From positions 1-40,209 of IMG/VR virus record IMGVR_UViG_3300042294_003328: a DNA stretch of 40,209 bases. One strand, 5' to 3'. Shown here one piece after another: positions 23,896-32,522 of this stretch. The notes below the pieces were generated by a model, which made no database searches, was not told where the DNA came from, and saw only the letters and a list, made by a program, of their open reading frames with translations. The translations under genes and the position numbers were made by a program. This DNA is from a virus. Each line of letters begins with the position of its first letter. The stretch's first letter is position 1.

Positions 23896-24398
23896 GGCTT
23901 CGTGGTGAGGAGGTAGCGGAGTTGGCCGAGATCGCTTTCGGTGAGGTGGGGGAAGCGGGGATTGCTGTGCATGACGCTGCCGGGGTCGGGGTTGTGGTAG
24001 GCGGCACCGGAGGGGAGTCGGGGGTAGAGCCCGATGATGTGCAGCAGCTCGTGCAAGCAGTGGGTGTAGAGGTCTTGGTTGCGACCCATGAACGGATGCC
24101 ACCAGCGGGCCGCCCAGGCGTATTTGGCATTGAAGGCCACCTCGTAAATGACCGGCACCTCGGCCCGCACGCGCCGCCACTGCGCGGTGTCGTCATTGGA
24201 GAACGGACGAAAGCGAAAGGTGAGGATGGGATACGCGCTGTGCTCGAGGTCCATCTTGTCCAGCGGCTCCTCAAAGTTGATCAACCCGGGCGCGAGCTTC
24301 TCGAGGTGACGGCAGGCTTTCTCCACGACTCGACGCACGTCGGCTTCCTTGACCGGATCGGCGGGCTGGGTGTCGAGGTAGAGAAAGTAGGTTCTCAT
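23892..24398 (-). CDS. Zinc metalloprotease, matrixin-like (HExxH)
   Basis: 168 residues starting MRTYFLYLDTQPADP. HELLHIIGL (116-124) supplies the zinc ligands His116 and His120 and the base Glu117, and SVMHS (141-145) looks like the Met-turn of metzincins. In matrixins the third ligand is a His three residues after the Gly; here that position (126) is Pro, and His135 in AYHNPD is the nearest substitute. No signal peptide is visible. Location between fibre and lysis genes suggests a virion-associated or lysis-time protease acting on cell-envelope or capsid proteins. ATGA overlaps at both ends. Confidence 0.7.
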   Translation of the reverse strand: MRTYFLYLDTQPADPVKEADVRRVVEKACRHLEKLAPGLINFEEPLDKMDLEHSAYPILTFRFRPFSNDDTAQWRRVRAEVPVIYEVAFNAKYAWAARWWHPFMGRNQDLYTHCLHELLHIIGLYPRLPSGAAYHNPDPGSVMHSNPRFPHLTESDLGQLRYLLTTKP

Positions 24399-24715
24399 GG
24401 GGTGGGTGGCGTTAAAGGTTGCAGACCCATACCGGTGAGAACTTCCCACGGCCTCTGCGGCTCGGTGTCCAGTTTGTATTCGTGGCACTTGGCCCATGGC
24501 AAAGAATCCACAAGTTGGCGCAGCGCAGCGATTTGGTCTGGCGTAAAAAGGCCACTGGCCCAATAGTGCGTGGCGGGAGCAGCGCCGGAGGGACTGCCCG
24601 CAGGCACAAACAGAGTGGCCGCACATGCGGGCGATAAACTAAAGGGTGGCACCTTGGCCATGGCGCGAGCGTCAGGCAGGTGCTCAGCCGTGATGATCAA
24701 AAGGGCGCGGGTCAT
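24395..24715 (-). CDS. Hypothetical tail/fibre-associated protein
   Basis: 106 residues from ATG 24715. The pattern is TRALLIITAEHLPDARAMAK, FVPAGSPSGAAPATHYWASGLFTPDQIAALRQLVDSLPW and a Pro-rich end. No membrane or metal motif. Overlaps the fibre gene stop and the protease start by four bases each, so it may assist assembly of the LamG protein or act with the protease. Confidence 0.6.
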   Translation of the reverse strand: MTRALLIITAEHLPDARAMAKVPPFSLSPACAATLFVPAGSPSGAAPATHYWASGLFTPDQIAALRQLVDSLPWAKCHEYKLDTEPQRPWEVLTGMGLQPLTPPTP

Positions 24716-25470
24716 GGAATACTGGTCCCCCATTTTTGTGCAAGGTAAGTCCACATGGAAGTCAGTTGGCCGCTCGTCAGCGTGCCACTGCCTAGCACTA
24801 GCTCACCGATCCTGGCGTTAAAAAACAACCCTCCGCCTGCTCCTCGCGCAAAGATGCCCGACGCAAAGTTTCCAAGCCGCCCATCGTTGCCCGTGGTTGG
24901 GAAGTTACCAGCCAACCCTGTCTTTGAGATCGGGCTGCCATTGTCGGCTTGGTAATGCACGGAGGTGGGGTGCCCCTCCATTCGAATTGCTCTTGTCACT
25001 CCATTGGCGAGGGTAATGCTGGACGACATGGGTCCGGCGCTCTGGTTGATGTTGATTGTGCTTACCGCATTTGTTTCGAGGAGACGATAAAGGACCGGCG
25101 ATTGAGGAAAGTCATTCACGGCCCAAAGCTCTTTTGTTGAACCCATCGTAACTGGGGCCGCCACGATAAATGCCCACCAGTCGAGATGCGCACCAATCGC
25201 GGCTCGGGTCATTGCATCGTCTACGCCATCTCCCTCAATGGCAGGACGCCCATTGATGCCATTAGAAACAAACGTGGGGCGTGCCGTTCCGCTGCTGATG
25301 TAGTGGTAATTATTTCCGCTCAAGTCAGTAAACTCAGAGACCGGATTACCATTGCTCAGAGCCAACTGTGTGGCATCACACCAAATCAGAGGTGATAACG
25401 ATAGAGGACTAAAGCCTTGACCCCTCGGGCGGGAGCCGATGACATTGGGGAATGGGCGGGTGCCGAGCAT
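24712..25470 (-). CDS. LamG/concanavalin-like tail fibre or receptor-binding protein
   Basis: 252 residues with the layout of phage LamG-like jelly-roll proteins. IWCDATQLALSNGNPVSEFTDLSGNNYH near the start is the usual beginning, then RPTFVSNGINGRPAIEGDGVDD, a run of beta strands, ARIGELVLGSGTLTSGQ and a final helix WTYLAQKWG. These domains bind glycans or Ca2+ and often form receptor-binding tips. The DNA is distinctly more AT-rich than the neighbours, consistent with horizontal exchange of a host-range determinant. The N-terminal 25 residues (TRPFPNVIGSRPRGQG) may attach it to the particle. Confidence 0.72.
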   Translation of the reverse strand: MLGTRPFPNVIGSRPRGQGFSPLSLSPLIWCDATQLALSNGNPVSEFTDLSGNNYHYISSGTARPTFVSNGINGRPAIEGDGVDDAMTRAAIGAHLDWWAFIVAAPVTMGSTKELWAVNDFPQSPVLYRLLETNAVSTININQSAGPMSSSITLANGVTRAIRMEGHPTSVHYQADNGSPISKTGLAGNFPTTGNDGRLGNFASGIFARGAGGGLFFNARIGELVLGSGTLTSGQLTSMWTYLAQKWGTSIP

Positions 25471-25473
25471 GGG

Positions 25474-25716
25474 CTAGAGGTTGTAGAGGTCGATGTCGCC
25501 GGAGGTGAGATCGACGGCGGTGAAGAGGCCGTAGATCCACTTGCCTTTCTCGTGGGTGATGCCGGTGACGGTGCCTGCGTAGCTGCCGGTGAGGACACTG
25601 AAATTAGTGTCCGCATTGCAGTAGATGGCACCAAAGGTGCCGGTGCGGAGAGCGGTGCCGGTGACGACTCGTTCAGAGCCGTTGTAACCGTTGATGACGT
25701 TGACGGGAGTGGCCAT
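25474..25716 (-). CDS. Small structural protein
   Basis: 80 residues starting MATPVNVINGYNGSE, mostly beta strands (FGAIYCNADTNFSVLTGSYAGTVTGITHEKGKWIYGLFTAVDL). Similar small beta proteins are common in phage structural regions as fibre adaptors or decoration proteins. No membrane segment. Confidence 0.62.
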   Translation of the reverse strand: MATPVNVINGYNGSERVVTGTALRTGTFGAIYCNADTNFSVLTGSYAGTVTGITHEKGKWIYGLFTAVDLTSGDIDLYNL

Positions 25717-25718
25717 GA

Positions 25719-26435
25719 TTATTGATTGGGGTTTTCGGGTTTGAGGGTGCGTCGGAGTTCGGCGCGGTAGGTTTCCATGAGGTCGTCGAGGGCTTCGCGT
25801 TGCATCGGTGCACCGGAAGCGATCTGGTCGCAGGACTCGCGCTGGTAGGTGCCGTGGAGGTGGCGGATGAGGAACTCCTCCATCACTTCCAGCACGGGCA
25901 TGAGCACCCAGTTGCTGGCGGCGAGGTCGGTGGCGAAGGTGCCGCTGGTGTGGGCAACGATGCAGCGGTAGCACTCGCCCGAGGTGGACAGGGTGCGGAC
26001 ATCGCCGACGACATAGGCGGTGGCGGTGAGCCAGTTGGTGGTGTTGAAATGAAAACGGCGGGGCAACCAAGATGCCCAGACGGTCGTCAGCTCGGCGTTC
26101 AAAGTGATGCCAGTTTTGTCCGTGGCGACCATGACGCGCTGGGCGAGCCGGGTGACGCGGGGATCGAGCGTGTAGATTTCAAAGGAGCGGGCATCGCCAA
26201 AGACGTCGTAACTGATGGTGCCATTGACCGGGGTGATCTGCGCCCAGGTGCGGGCGTCTTCCCACATGCCATCACTCTGCCAGGGGAGCTCGTAGCCGAT
26301 CTTGTAACTGCGATTGAACATGCCAAGCAGCACCGCTTTGAGGTCGGCATTGCTGTTCATGGAGGTCACGTTTCCGGTCGGGCGGACGGCGGCCTCGAAC
26401 GCTGCAATGAAGGGGATGTGAGCGCGGGCAGCCAT
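25719..26435 (-). CDS. Neck/tail structural protein with inserted chitin-binding-like module
   Basis: 238 residues. The outer parts (NADLKAVLLGMFNRSYKIGYELPWQSDGM...VTRLAQRVMVATDKTGITL and LMPVLEVMEEFLIRHLHGTY) look like a podovirus head-tail connection or tail tubular protein. Between them, about residues 138-178, is TAYVVGDVR..SGECYRCIVAHTSG, the pattern of carbohydrate-binding module 5/12 folds found on many phage tails. The C-terminus is helical and charged. Position right after the capsid genes supports a connector or tail tube role. Confidence 0.6.
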   Translation of the reverse strand: MAARAHIPFIAAFEAAVRPTGNVTSMNSNADLKAVLLGMFNRSYKIGYELPWQSDGMWEDARTWAQITPVNGTISYDVFGDARSFEIYTLDPRVTRLAQRVMVATDKTGITLNAELTTVWASWLPRRFHFNTTNWLTATAYVVGDVRTLSTSGECYRCIVAHTSGTFATDLAASNWVLMPVLEVMEEFLIRHLHGTYQRESCDQIASGAPMQREALDDLMETYRAELRRTLKPENPNQ

Positions 26436-26444
26436 GAGGAATGT

Positions 26445-26945
26445 TTACGCTACGAGGCGCTGGCGGCCCTCCTCTGCCGCTTTCTTGAGGGTCAGACTGA
26501 CCTTGGCCATTTCCATGGCTTTGCGCATGCGGCCTTCTTGGGCGGCTTTCTCAAGCGCAGCAGTCCATCCACTGCGGATGTCGCCCGTGACGATTTTCTG
26601 CGGTGCACACTCGGGATTGCGCTTCAGGAAGTCGCGCATGAAACTGTCATCATCGAAGACCTCTCCGCCCTTGCAGCCACGCTGGCCCAAGGTGCTGCGG
26701 TGAAGCTGCTTAAAGGTGAGCGGGGCCAAGTGGTAGGCCGGCATCATTTCAAAGTCGTTCCGCACCACGGCAGGACCGCGTCGAGCGCGGGCGGCGGCGG
26801 CGGCTTGCTCCATCTTGGTGACGCGCACGTTCTCGATGCGGAGCTTCTCGCGGTAGGCAGCGAAGATGGCGCGGGCTTTGTGCACACCGACCCGGCGGGC
26901 CAGTGATTCAAAACCTAAAGCGGGGGCTTTGTCGGGGTTCCACAT
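26445..26945 (-). CDS. Hypothetical protein after major capsid
   Basis: 166 residues from ATG 26945 (MWNPDKAPALGFE). Very helical and basic (ARRVGVHKARAIFAAYREKLRIENV, EQAAAAARARRG, ALEKAAQEGRMRKAMEMAKVSLTLKKAAEEG). No catalytic motif. Size and location resemble head-completion or adaptor proteins, but this is a context guess. Confidence 0.58.
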   Translation of the reverse strand: MWNPDKAPALGFESLARRVGVHKARAIFAAYREKLRIENVRVTKMEQAAAAARARRGPAVVRNDFEMMPAYHLAPLTFKQLHRSTLGQRGCKGGEVFDDDSFMRDFLKRNPECAPQKIVTGDIRSGWTAALEKAAQEGRMRKAMEMAKVSLTLKKAAEEGRQRLVA

Positions 26946-26967
26946 GACAAGAAAGGAAAGGGAGCCA

Positions 26968-27063
26968 CCGCGCAGGGGAGCGGGAGAAACCGGGGAAGGG
27001 TGTGCCGGAGCAGAAACAACAAGAGTTCCAAACAACAACACGACCCCCGCCCCGCCTGCGCGG
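26968..27063. other. Long-range inverted repeat in the post-capsid gap
   Basis: The 129-bp gap after the capsid gene contains CCGCGCAGGGG (26968-26978) and its near complement CCCCGCCTGCGCGG (27050-27063), separated by about 70 bases. An mRNA stem here could set capsid expression above downstream genes or terminate. Only the pairing is seen. Confidence 0.35.
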
Positions 27064-27074
27064 TAGCGAATGGA

Positions 27075-28307
27075 CTAGGCGACGGCGGTGTAGACCTTGC
27101 CATGCACAGCCGGCATCGAGCAGAAGAGGGAGAAGAAGCCCTCGACGTAGCCCTGATTGCCACTGCCATCCATGGAGAGATCGACTTCTTCGAGACCGTT
27201 GAGTATCTCGTAGAAGTATTCCATCTCGAGTGCCAAAGCGTGGTCGAAGTCCGACTCCGTCAGCGTCGGGGATCCGGTGGCCGTGGCCGCTGCGGAGAGC
27301 ACAAACGTGGTGGAGTTGGTGATGCTGGCGATGTAAGCCCCAGACGGGATGCCTGTGCCTGCGATCTTCATGCCGCTTTGCAAACCAGCGGTGCTGGTCA
27401 CGGTGACCGTGGTGCTGGTGTTGGTGGTGGCAGCGCCTGCGAGGGAGCCTGCATTGCGCGAGGCATTGAGCAGTTCGGTCGGGATCACCATGAGCGAGCC
27501 CATGGCGGTCTTGTAACCGGTGAGCATGGAGGTGATCTCGTTGTTGCTGCTGTCCTGGTTGTAGCGGCGGATCGGGGTGACCGAGTTGGCGGTGCTGCCG
27601 GCATCGAAGAACGTGGCCAAGTGATTGGCGAAGTCCGTGGTGGCGAACATGCTCAGCTTGACGTTCTTGCGTTTCGCCTTGCGGGTTTCCAGCAGGAGCG
27701 TGCGCATGTTGGTCTCCGTGAATGCGGAGGCACTGGCGACGTTGATGAGCTGGGCGGCGGCGGGGCGGTAGAGGGCGTCCACCTGGAAGGTGGTGTCTGT
27801 GGTTTTCTGCGCACCGGACTCGACATAAGCGGAAGCGCCCATGGTGAGGTAGCCGGTGGCCAGCACGTCTTCTTCATTGTAAAAGGACGCACCGGACGCG
27901 GCAACCTGCTGCGAGAGGTAGGTGAGCTCGACGCCTTGCTTGTAACGCTCAAGGGCGCGGTAGCGGGCCTCGCCGACTTCGTTGGCGACGCCTGCGGTGT
28001 TCTCGACTTTCTCGACACGCTTGGAGACGCCGTAGGACTCGCGCTTTTGCTGCACGGCTCCGGAGATTTTCTTGCGGTTCAAAAACTGGTTGGCGACGTT
28101 GGCGCGGGTAACGGCAGCGCCTTCTGCGACGGCACCGAGGCGACCGGTCAGGTGCTTATCGGCAACACGGGAGTAGGTGCTGTTTTCGGCTTGGCCACCG
28201 GACTGAACGGTGGAGGAGAAGATCGTGTTTTCGTTGTCGAGCAGGGCGAGTTCGTCGGCGAGATCTTCGTGGATCGCGGCGATGGTAGAGGTAAGGGTCT
28301 GGGCCAT
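27075..28307 (-). CDS. Major capsid protein, SU10/DUF5309-like HK97 fold
   Basis: 410 residues that build the head shell. Signs are an N-terminal helical arm (STIAAIHEDLADELALLDNENTIF), the E-loop-like EGAAVTRANVANQFLNRKKISGAVQQKRESYG (62-93), a long spine helix (ANEVGEARYRALERYKQGVELTYLSQQ), then AFTETNMRTLLLETRKAKRKNVKLSMF and a C-terminal beta end. This order matches the DUF5309 group of capsids. Residues about 275-340 hold an extra module (VTSTAGLQSGMKIAGTG, TTFVLSAAATATG), a short beta domain that may protrude from the capsid surface. Located between scaffold and tail genes as in other tailed phages. Confidence 0.82.
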   Translation of the reverse strand: MAQTLTSTIAAIHEDLADELALLDNENTIFSSTVQSGGQAENSTYSRVADKHLTGRLGAVAEGAAVTRANVANQFLNRKKISGAVQQKRESYGVSKRVEKVENTAGVANEVGEARYRALERYKQGVELTYLSQQVAASGASFYNEEDVLATGYLTMGASAYVESGAQKTTDTTFQVDALYRPAAAQLINVASASAFTETNMRTLLLETRKAKRKNVKLSMFATTDFANHLATFFDAGSTANSVTPIRRYNQDSSNNEITSMLTGYKTAMGSLMVIPTELLNASRNAGSLAGAATTNTSTTVTVTSTAGLQSGMKIAGTGIPSGAYIASITNSTTFVLSAAATATGSPTLTESDFDHALALEMEYFYEILNGLEEVDLSMDGSGNQGYVEGFFSLFCSMPAVHGKVYTAVA

Positions 28308-28351
28308 AAAAGTGGGTTTCTAAAAAGTTGGGTTTGGTTCCACGCGGTGCA

Positions 28352-29575
28352 TCAGCGGCGAACCGCCGCCGAGAGGCGACTGGGTCCGAGTTTGATGGCT
28401 TGTTTGAGGAAGTTCTGGCGTTCGTCTTCGGTCTTCGCAGTCCTCGCCTTCTCCATGAGAAAGCTCTTGCGGGCCTGAACGTCAGATCCCTCGGAGTCCA
28501 CCGCTGCCAGGCGTGGAGTGCTGGCGGGCGATTCCGAGGGCGGTGTTTTGCGGTGGGCGTTGTCAGATCCCGCTGCCCGTGCGGAGGTCGCGCTCGTCGC
28601 CGCGACTGCTGTATCTGTGAAAGAGATGCTCGCCTTGCGCGAGTGAAGGACATCGTAGAGCGCGGCCTTGCTGACCAGCTCCTCGATGCGAGCGGTAAGG
28701 CTGTGGTCTTTTAGGTAACTGGCGCGTGCTTCGGCGTAGCCTTTGAGGTCTTTGTGCTTCTCAGCCAATTTCTGCGCGGTGGCGCGGTTCTTGGAAGCCA
28801 CGTCATCGTGCTCAAACCAAGTGCGGGCGTCGGCGATGCGGTTCTCAAAGAACGCGGCATCGGCCAAGGAGAGATCGACCTCGCGACCATCGGGCAACAA
28901 ATGCAGGACGGTGGCATCGGCATCGGCGCGTCCCGCTTTGATCTGGCGATCATGCGAGCGGAGAAGCGCGATGGCCTCCTGGGCATTGGTTCCCCACTTG
29001 GCGACCTCGCTGGCGTTCTTGAACTGGGCAAACGAATTGCCGGTGAGGCCGATGCTGCGGGTGGTGTTCTCTTCGGCTTCGGCTTTGAGGGTGGCGAGTT
29101 GCTGCTCAAGTTCCTTGGCTTTGGCTTCGGATTCCTGCGCCCGTTTGCGGACCTTGGCGGCTTCTTTGCTCGCTTCGATAACGCGCTTTTTGGCTTTGTC
29201 GTCCAGCGCGGAAAGTTCGGCCTCCGTCAGCTCGGCGGCTGCGGGTGGCTCGTCGCCGGTTGTGGTGGTCGTCGTCGTGTCGGACTCTTCACCGAGCACC
29301 AGCGTTTCGACTTCGGGCGCGGGGGCCTCGATGGCGGTGGGCTTTTCCGTGGGCGTCTCGACTGCCGGGGCGGCAGGCGCAGCAGGAGTTGCGGGGGCTT
29401 GGGCTTTGGCGGCTTTCTTGGCGGCGCGGTTGGCTTTGAAGATTTTGGCTTGCTCGGGTGGAAGCGTGCGGGCGATGCGCTCGGCGGTGGCGTCTTGCGG
29501 CGTGAGGATGTCCACCGGCGCAGGGGCGGCGGTGGGGGTTTCAGCGGCAGGAGAGGCAGGAGCGTCGGCGGGCAT
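28352..29575 (-). CDS. Scaffolding protein
   Basis: 407 residues directly upstream of the capsid gene. Ala/Pro/Thr-rich N-terminus (1-115, including a Thr run), then a strong coiled coil about 125-175 (ALDDKAKKRVIEASKEAAKVRKR...KAKELEQQLATLKAEAEE), a folded middle and a basic Arg-rich end (SRLSAAVRR) that could bind capsid. No serine-protease motif is visible, so it is a plain scaffold and not a protease fusion. The call rests on position, charge and coiled coil. Confidence 0.68.
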   Translation of the reverse strand: MPADAPASPAAETPTAAPAPVDILTPQDATAERIARTLPPEQAKIFKANRAAKKAAKAQAPATPAAPAAPAVETPTEKPTAIEAPAPEVETLVLGEESDTTTTTTTGDEPPAAAELTEAELSALDDKAKKRVIEASKEAAKVRKRAQESEAKAKELEQQLATLKAEAEENTTRSIGLTGNSFAQFKNASEVAKWGTNAQEAIALLRSHDRQIKAGRADADATVLHLLPDGREVDLSLADAAFFENRIADARTWFEHDDVASKNRATAQKLAEKHKDLKGYAEARASYLKDHSLTARIEELVSKAALYDVLHSRKASISFTDTAVAATSATSARAAGSDNAHRKTPPSESPASTPRLAAVDSEGSDVQARKSFLMEKARTAKTEDERQNFLKQAIKLGPSRLSAAVRR

Positions 29576-29684
29576 GTGCCGGAGATTAGCGGCACTCGTC
29601 GGTGTTCAGCAATCGTTGCCAGTGATGTGCAGCGATGTGCGGCTAAGTTTGACACCGCAGAGATTGGAGAGACGCAGAGGTGAG
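29576..29684. other. Portal-scaffold gap with degenerate CTCTGCG repeats
   Basis: A 109-bp gap. On the minus strand 29680 to 29654 reads CTCTGCG, TCTCTCC, AATCTCTGCGG, a degenerate heptamer array of a kind common between genes in some environmental bacteria. CAGTGATGTGCAGCGATGTGC (plus strand, near 29620-29640) is a short imperfect direct repeat. No coding sequence seen. Confidence 0.4.
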
Positions 29685-29975
29685 CTATTCCTCGTCTTCG
29701 ATCTCGTCCTCGGTGCCTTCGAGCCAGGTGCGGGCGAGGCCGTAAACGTAGAGGGCACCGTAGGCTTGGCCTTGCTGGTGGGGTCCGGACTCGGGCTGGA
29801 TGGCGTCGGCTTGGAGGCGGAAGGTCGTGCGCTCGATGAGGTTGAACAGGGCACGGACGCCGGGGTTGTTGCTGTGCTTGCGGAGGAGGTTGCGGGCCTC
29901 GCGTTTGTCCTCGACATCGAGGTGCGCGGGGCCATTGAACAAGGGATAGAGCAGAGCGGGCGGGGTGTCGGGCAT
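29685..29975 (-). CDS. Small protein between portal and scaffold
   Basis: 96 residues: LYPLFNGPAHLDVEDKREARNLLRKHSNNPGVRALFNLIERTTFRLQ then GQAYGALYVYGLARTWLEGTEDEIEDEE. Helical and acidic at the end. Four bases after the portal gene. Possibly a head assembly accessory; no family recognised. Confidence 0.6.
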   Translation of the reverse strand: MPDTPPALLYPLFNGPAHLDVEDKREARNLLRKHSNNPGVRALFNLIERTTFRLQADAIQPESGPHQQGQAYGALYVYGLARTWLEGTEDEIEDEE

Positions 29976-29978
29976 GGG

Positions 29979-32273
29979 TTAAGCGGCGGCTGCGGGTGGG
30001 GCCAATTGCGGTTGGTTCATTTGCGCGAGGCTGACGCCGTCGGGTAGCTGCTGGAGACGCTCGAGCAGCATCTCGGCCTGGCTGGGCTGGGCGAGCGGGT
30101 CTTCGGTGAGCGTGCGTCCGATCCGTGCGTTCTCGCCTCCGTGTTGCTTCTGGTTGTTGACCAGGCCACCGAGGTAACTGATGAGCACGACGTGGACTTG
30201 ACCGCCGCCGATGATGGCTTGCTGACGCAAGGGGCTGCGTTGGATTTCCTCGGTGACGGCAGTGGCGAGACCGCCGAAGTCCATGCCATCGACCACGTCG
30301 GGTGCGCCACCGGAGAAGATTTCCGAAAGGTGTGCGCGGGCGGTGTCGAGCGTTTTGCGCTGGGCACTTTCGAGGCTCTGCGGCAAGCTGCGGGCGGCGA
30401 GGTTGGGGTCAAAGAAATTGAACGCGGACTCCAACATCGGCAAATAATTGATGTGTCCACCGGGGTCCAGCGGACGGAGCATGTCCATGAGCTTGATGTG
30501 CTCGGCCGCCCATTCGACATCGAGGGACTTGACGCTGAACTTGACTTGGAAGTCATAGCTGCCGCGCACTTCTTCGGCGGTGGCGGAAACGTATTCCTCG
30601 GTGCCGGTGATGCGAACGCCTTGCAGGGGCGGCATGTATTGCTGAATGAGTCGAGCGGTGCGGGCCACGGCCTGCGACACGGCGAGCATGAACCAGTCCA
30701 TGTCGGCCTGCCCCATCATCATGGCCATGCTCTCGGGCACGGTCTTGGAGGTGAAGCCGAAGAAGAGATCGACTGAGGAACGAAGGTTGTCCTCGATGGC
30801 AATGCTGCGGCTGTCGGGCGGTGGGATTTGGAGGGCGGTGGGAATCTTGCCACGGATGCTGGGCAGGAACACACCGGGCGCGGGGCGCAGACCTTCGAGC
30901 TCGGGATCTCCGGTCCATGTCGGGAAGGTCGTGAGACTTGCGGCATCGGTGCGGCTGTCCCACTGGGCCTTGATGGCTTGCTCCTTGGTCATCGTGACCT
31001 CGGGCACGCTGAGTCCTTCGAGTAGCAAGCGCTCGTCACAGGAGAAGGCGAAGGGGATGAACGGGTAGCAGCCGTCCCAGTCGTCGCGCAATTCACGCTT
31101 GGCTACCTTGTCCAGAATGTCGGGGTGCAGGACGGTGTGGTAGGTGCCGGTGAGTCCGTCCTCGGTGACGGCCTTGTCCCAAAATTCGACGATCTGGTAG
31201 AGGTGATTTTGCGCTTCGCCGTTGGGCTTGGCGGACCAGTTGACCCCGGCGGCATTGAGTGCCCAGGGGTAGGTGGCCATGGCGTTGGAAAACATCTTGC
31301 TCTTGCCCTTGTGATTCTTGATGACCTCCTCGACCCAGGCTTTGTCCCAGCCGTGGATCTGGCCTTGCTCACGCAACCACTGAGCACTGCGCCAGCGCAC
31401 CCGGGCGATCCAGCGACTGCTTTCCAATCCGTCCTCCATGATGGTTTCGGCAGGGCAGAAGACATCGACAAACAGTTGCAGGGCTTCCCAGCACGGGGAG
31501 CTGCGCTTGACGTAGCTGGCGTGAATGAAGGCGCGGTCTTCGCCTCGGCGGAGTTGAGCCAAGGCTTTCTTGGCCGAGGCCAGACCGATCTTCCCACGCG
31601 AGGCCACGCCTTGCAGGCTGCGGCGAATGAGGGCGAGGGTGGTTTCCTCGGCAGCGGGATCGAGCGCGAGTGCAGCGTAGTCGGTGCCTTCATCGATCAG
31701 CATGCCTTGGGATGCGGCGGCGAGCTCCATTTTGAACATCTCGCCCACCATGTCGTAGGTGAGCGCGATGGCTTCGACCCCGCGCTCCTCTTTCCATCCG
31801 ACATAGAGCAGGCTGGCGCGGAAGCGGTCGGCGTAACTGCCGGCCTTCAAGCCCTGCGTCATGAACTCGGTGCGCATGGGGCCGTTGAGGTAGTAGCGCA
31901 GCACCTGGCGCATGAGTCCGGCTTGTTTGCCATCCGTGCTTTCCATGGGCGTGACGGCCAAGGCTCCGCCTGCGAGGGCTGCGGTGCGGGCGGCATTCCG
32001 CCGATTCATCACGGTCTGCGTGAGGTGGACTTCGTGGTCCGCTGCGCCGTTGAAGGGTTTGGCATCGGCTTGCTTGGTCTTTTCCTTCTTGCCTGTGCCG
32101 GTCTTCGTGGGCCACCAGCACTTGCGCGTCTTTTCGTTGTTGGAGGCTTGCTTCAGAAAGCTGCTCGCGTCCCGGCAGGCGGCCTCCATCTCATCGATGG
32201 CGTCTTTGGCGCTCCATCCGACCAAGGGCTTGGCCGGGTCAATGACGGCAGGGAGTTCAGCAGGGGCAGACAT
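29979..32273 (-). CDS. Portal protein (large, podovirus-like)
   Basis: 764 residues, the size of P22-type portals. It starts with an acidic helical part, has a basic loop (TKTGTGKKEKTKQADAKPFNGAADHEVHLTQTVMNRR, about 54-90), then long helices and strands, a central wing/stem region (VTEDGLTGTYHTVLHPDILDKVAKREL, about 385-415) and a C-terminal helical barrel with a Gln-rich end (QPSQAEMLLERLQQLPDG). It lies downstream of terminase and upstream of scaffold and capsid, the conserved order of head genes. The protein would form the 12-fold DNA channel at the head vertex. Confidence 0.75.
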   Translation of the reverse strand: MSAPAELPAVIDPAKPLVGWSAKDAIDEMEAACRDASSFLKQASNNEKTRKCWWPTKTGTGKKEKTKQADAKPFNGAADHEVHLTQTVMNRRNAARTAALAGGALAVTPMESTDGKQAGLMRQVLRYYLNGPMRTEFMTQGLKAGSYADRFRASLLYVGWKEERGVEAIALTYDMVGEMFKMELAAASQGMLIDEGTDYAALALDPAAEETTLALIRRSLQGVASRGKIGLASAKKALAQLRRGEDRAFIHASYVKRSSPCWEALQLFVDVFCPAETIMEDGLESSRWIARVRWRSAQWLREQGQIHGWDKAWVEEVIKNHKGKSKMFSNAMATYPWALNAAGVNWSAKPNGEAQNHLYQIVEFWDKAVTEDGLTGTYHTVLHPDILDKVAKRELRDDWDGCYPFIPFAFSCDERLLLEGLSVPEVTMTKEQAIKAQWDSRTDAASLTTFPTWTGDPELEGLRPAPGVFLPSIRGKIPTALQIPPPDSRSIAIEDNLRSSVDLFFGFTSKTVPESMAMMMGQADMDWFMLAVSQAVARTARLIQQYMPPLQGVRITGTEEYVSATAEEVRGSYDFQVKFSVKSLDVEWAAEHIKLMDMLRPLDPGGHINYLPMLESAFNFFDPNLAARSLPQSLESAQRKTLDTARAHLSEIFSGGAPDVVDGMDFGGLATAVTEEIQRSPLRQQAIIGGGQVHVVLISYLGGLVNNQKQHGGENARIGRTLTEDPLAQPSQAEMLLERLQQLPDGVSLAQMNQPQLAPPAAAA

Positions 32274-32288
32274 GGGGAGGCGGACGAA

Positions 32289-32522
32289 TCACAAATTGGA
32301 TTCCGCAGCCGACACACCCTTCCCCAAGGGTGCGTTACCTTGTTTTACCTTTTCGATAAAGTCAAGCACCGTGTCGCGCCGCCAGCGTCGGCGACTGTGC
32401 AACTGGTGCTCGACGGGCGGGGGCTGGTTGTCTTTTAGCAACGCTTCCGCCTCGCGATAGCGGAGGTCGGCTTCGTTCATCAAAAGATCGCGGACTTCGG
32501 AAAAGGAGAGGAGGAGGGTCAT
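32289..32522 (-). CDS. Small putative DNA-binding protein
   Basis: 77 residues from ATG 32522. FSEVRDLLMNEADLRYREAEALLKDNQPPPVEHQLHSRRRWRRDTVLDFIEKVKQG resembles a short excisionase-like or winged-helix unit, in which an Arg-rich wing (SRRRWRRDTVLDFI) follows two helices. Sits between the portal gene and an unknown gene. The leader before the ATG contains a GAAC-type heptamer. Confidence 0.55.
   Translation of the reverse strand: MTLLLSFSEVRDLLMNEADLRYREAEALLKDNQPPPVEHQLHSRRRWRRDTVLDFIEKVKQGNAPLGKGVSAAESNL

Noticed and set aside
27000-28478. 492-codon plus-strand open frame opposite the capsid gene
   Set aside because: The capsid protein on the minus strand has clear family features; this frame has none.
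28352-29575. Head maturation protease fused to scaffold
   Set aside because: No serine or cysteine protease catalytic motif visible; only coiled coil and low-complexity parts.
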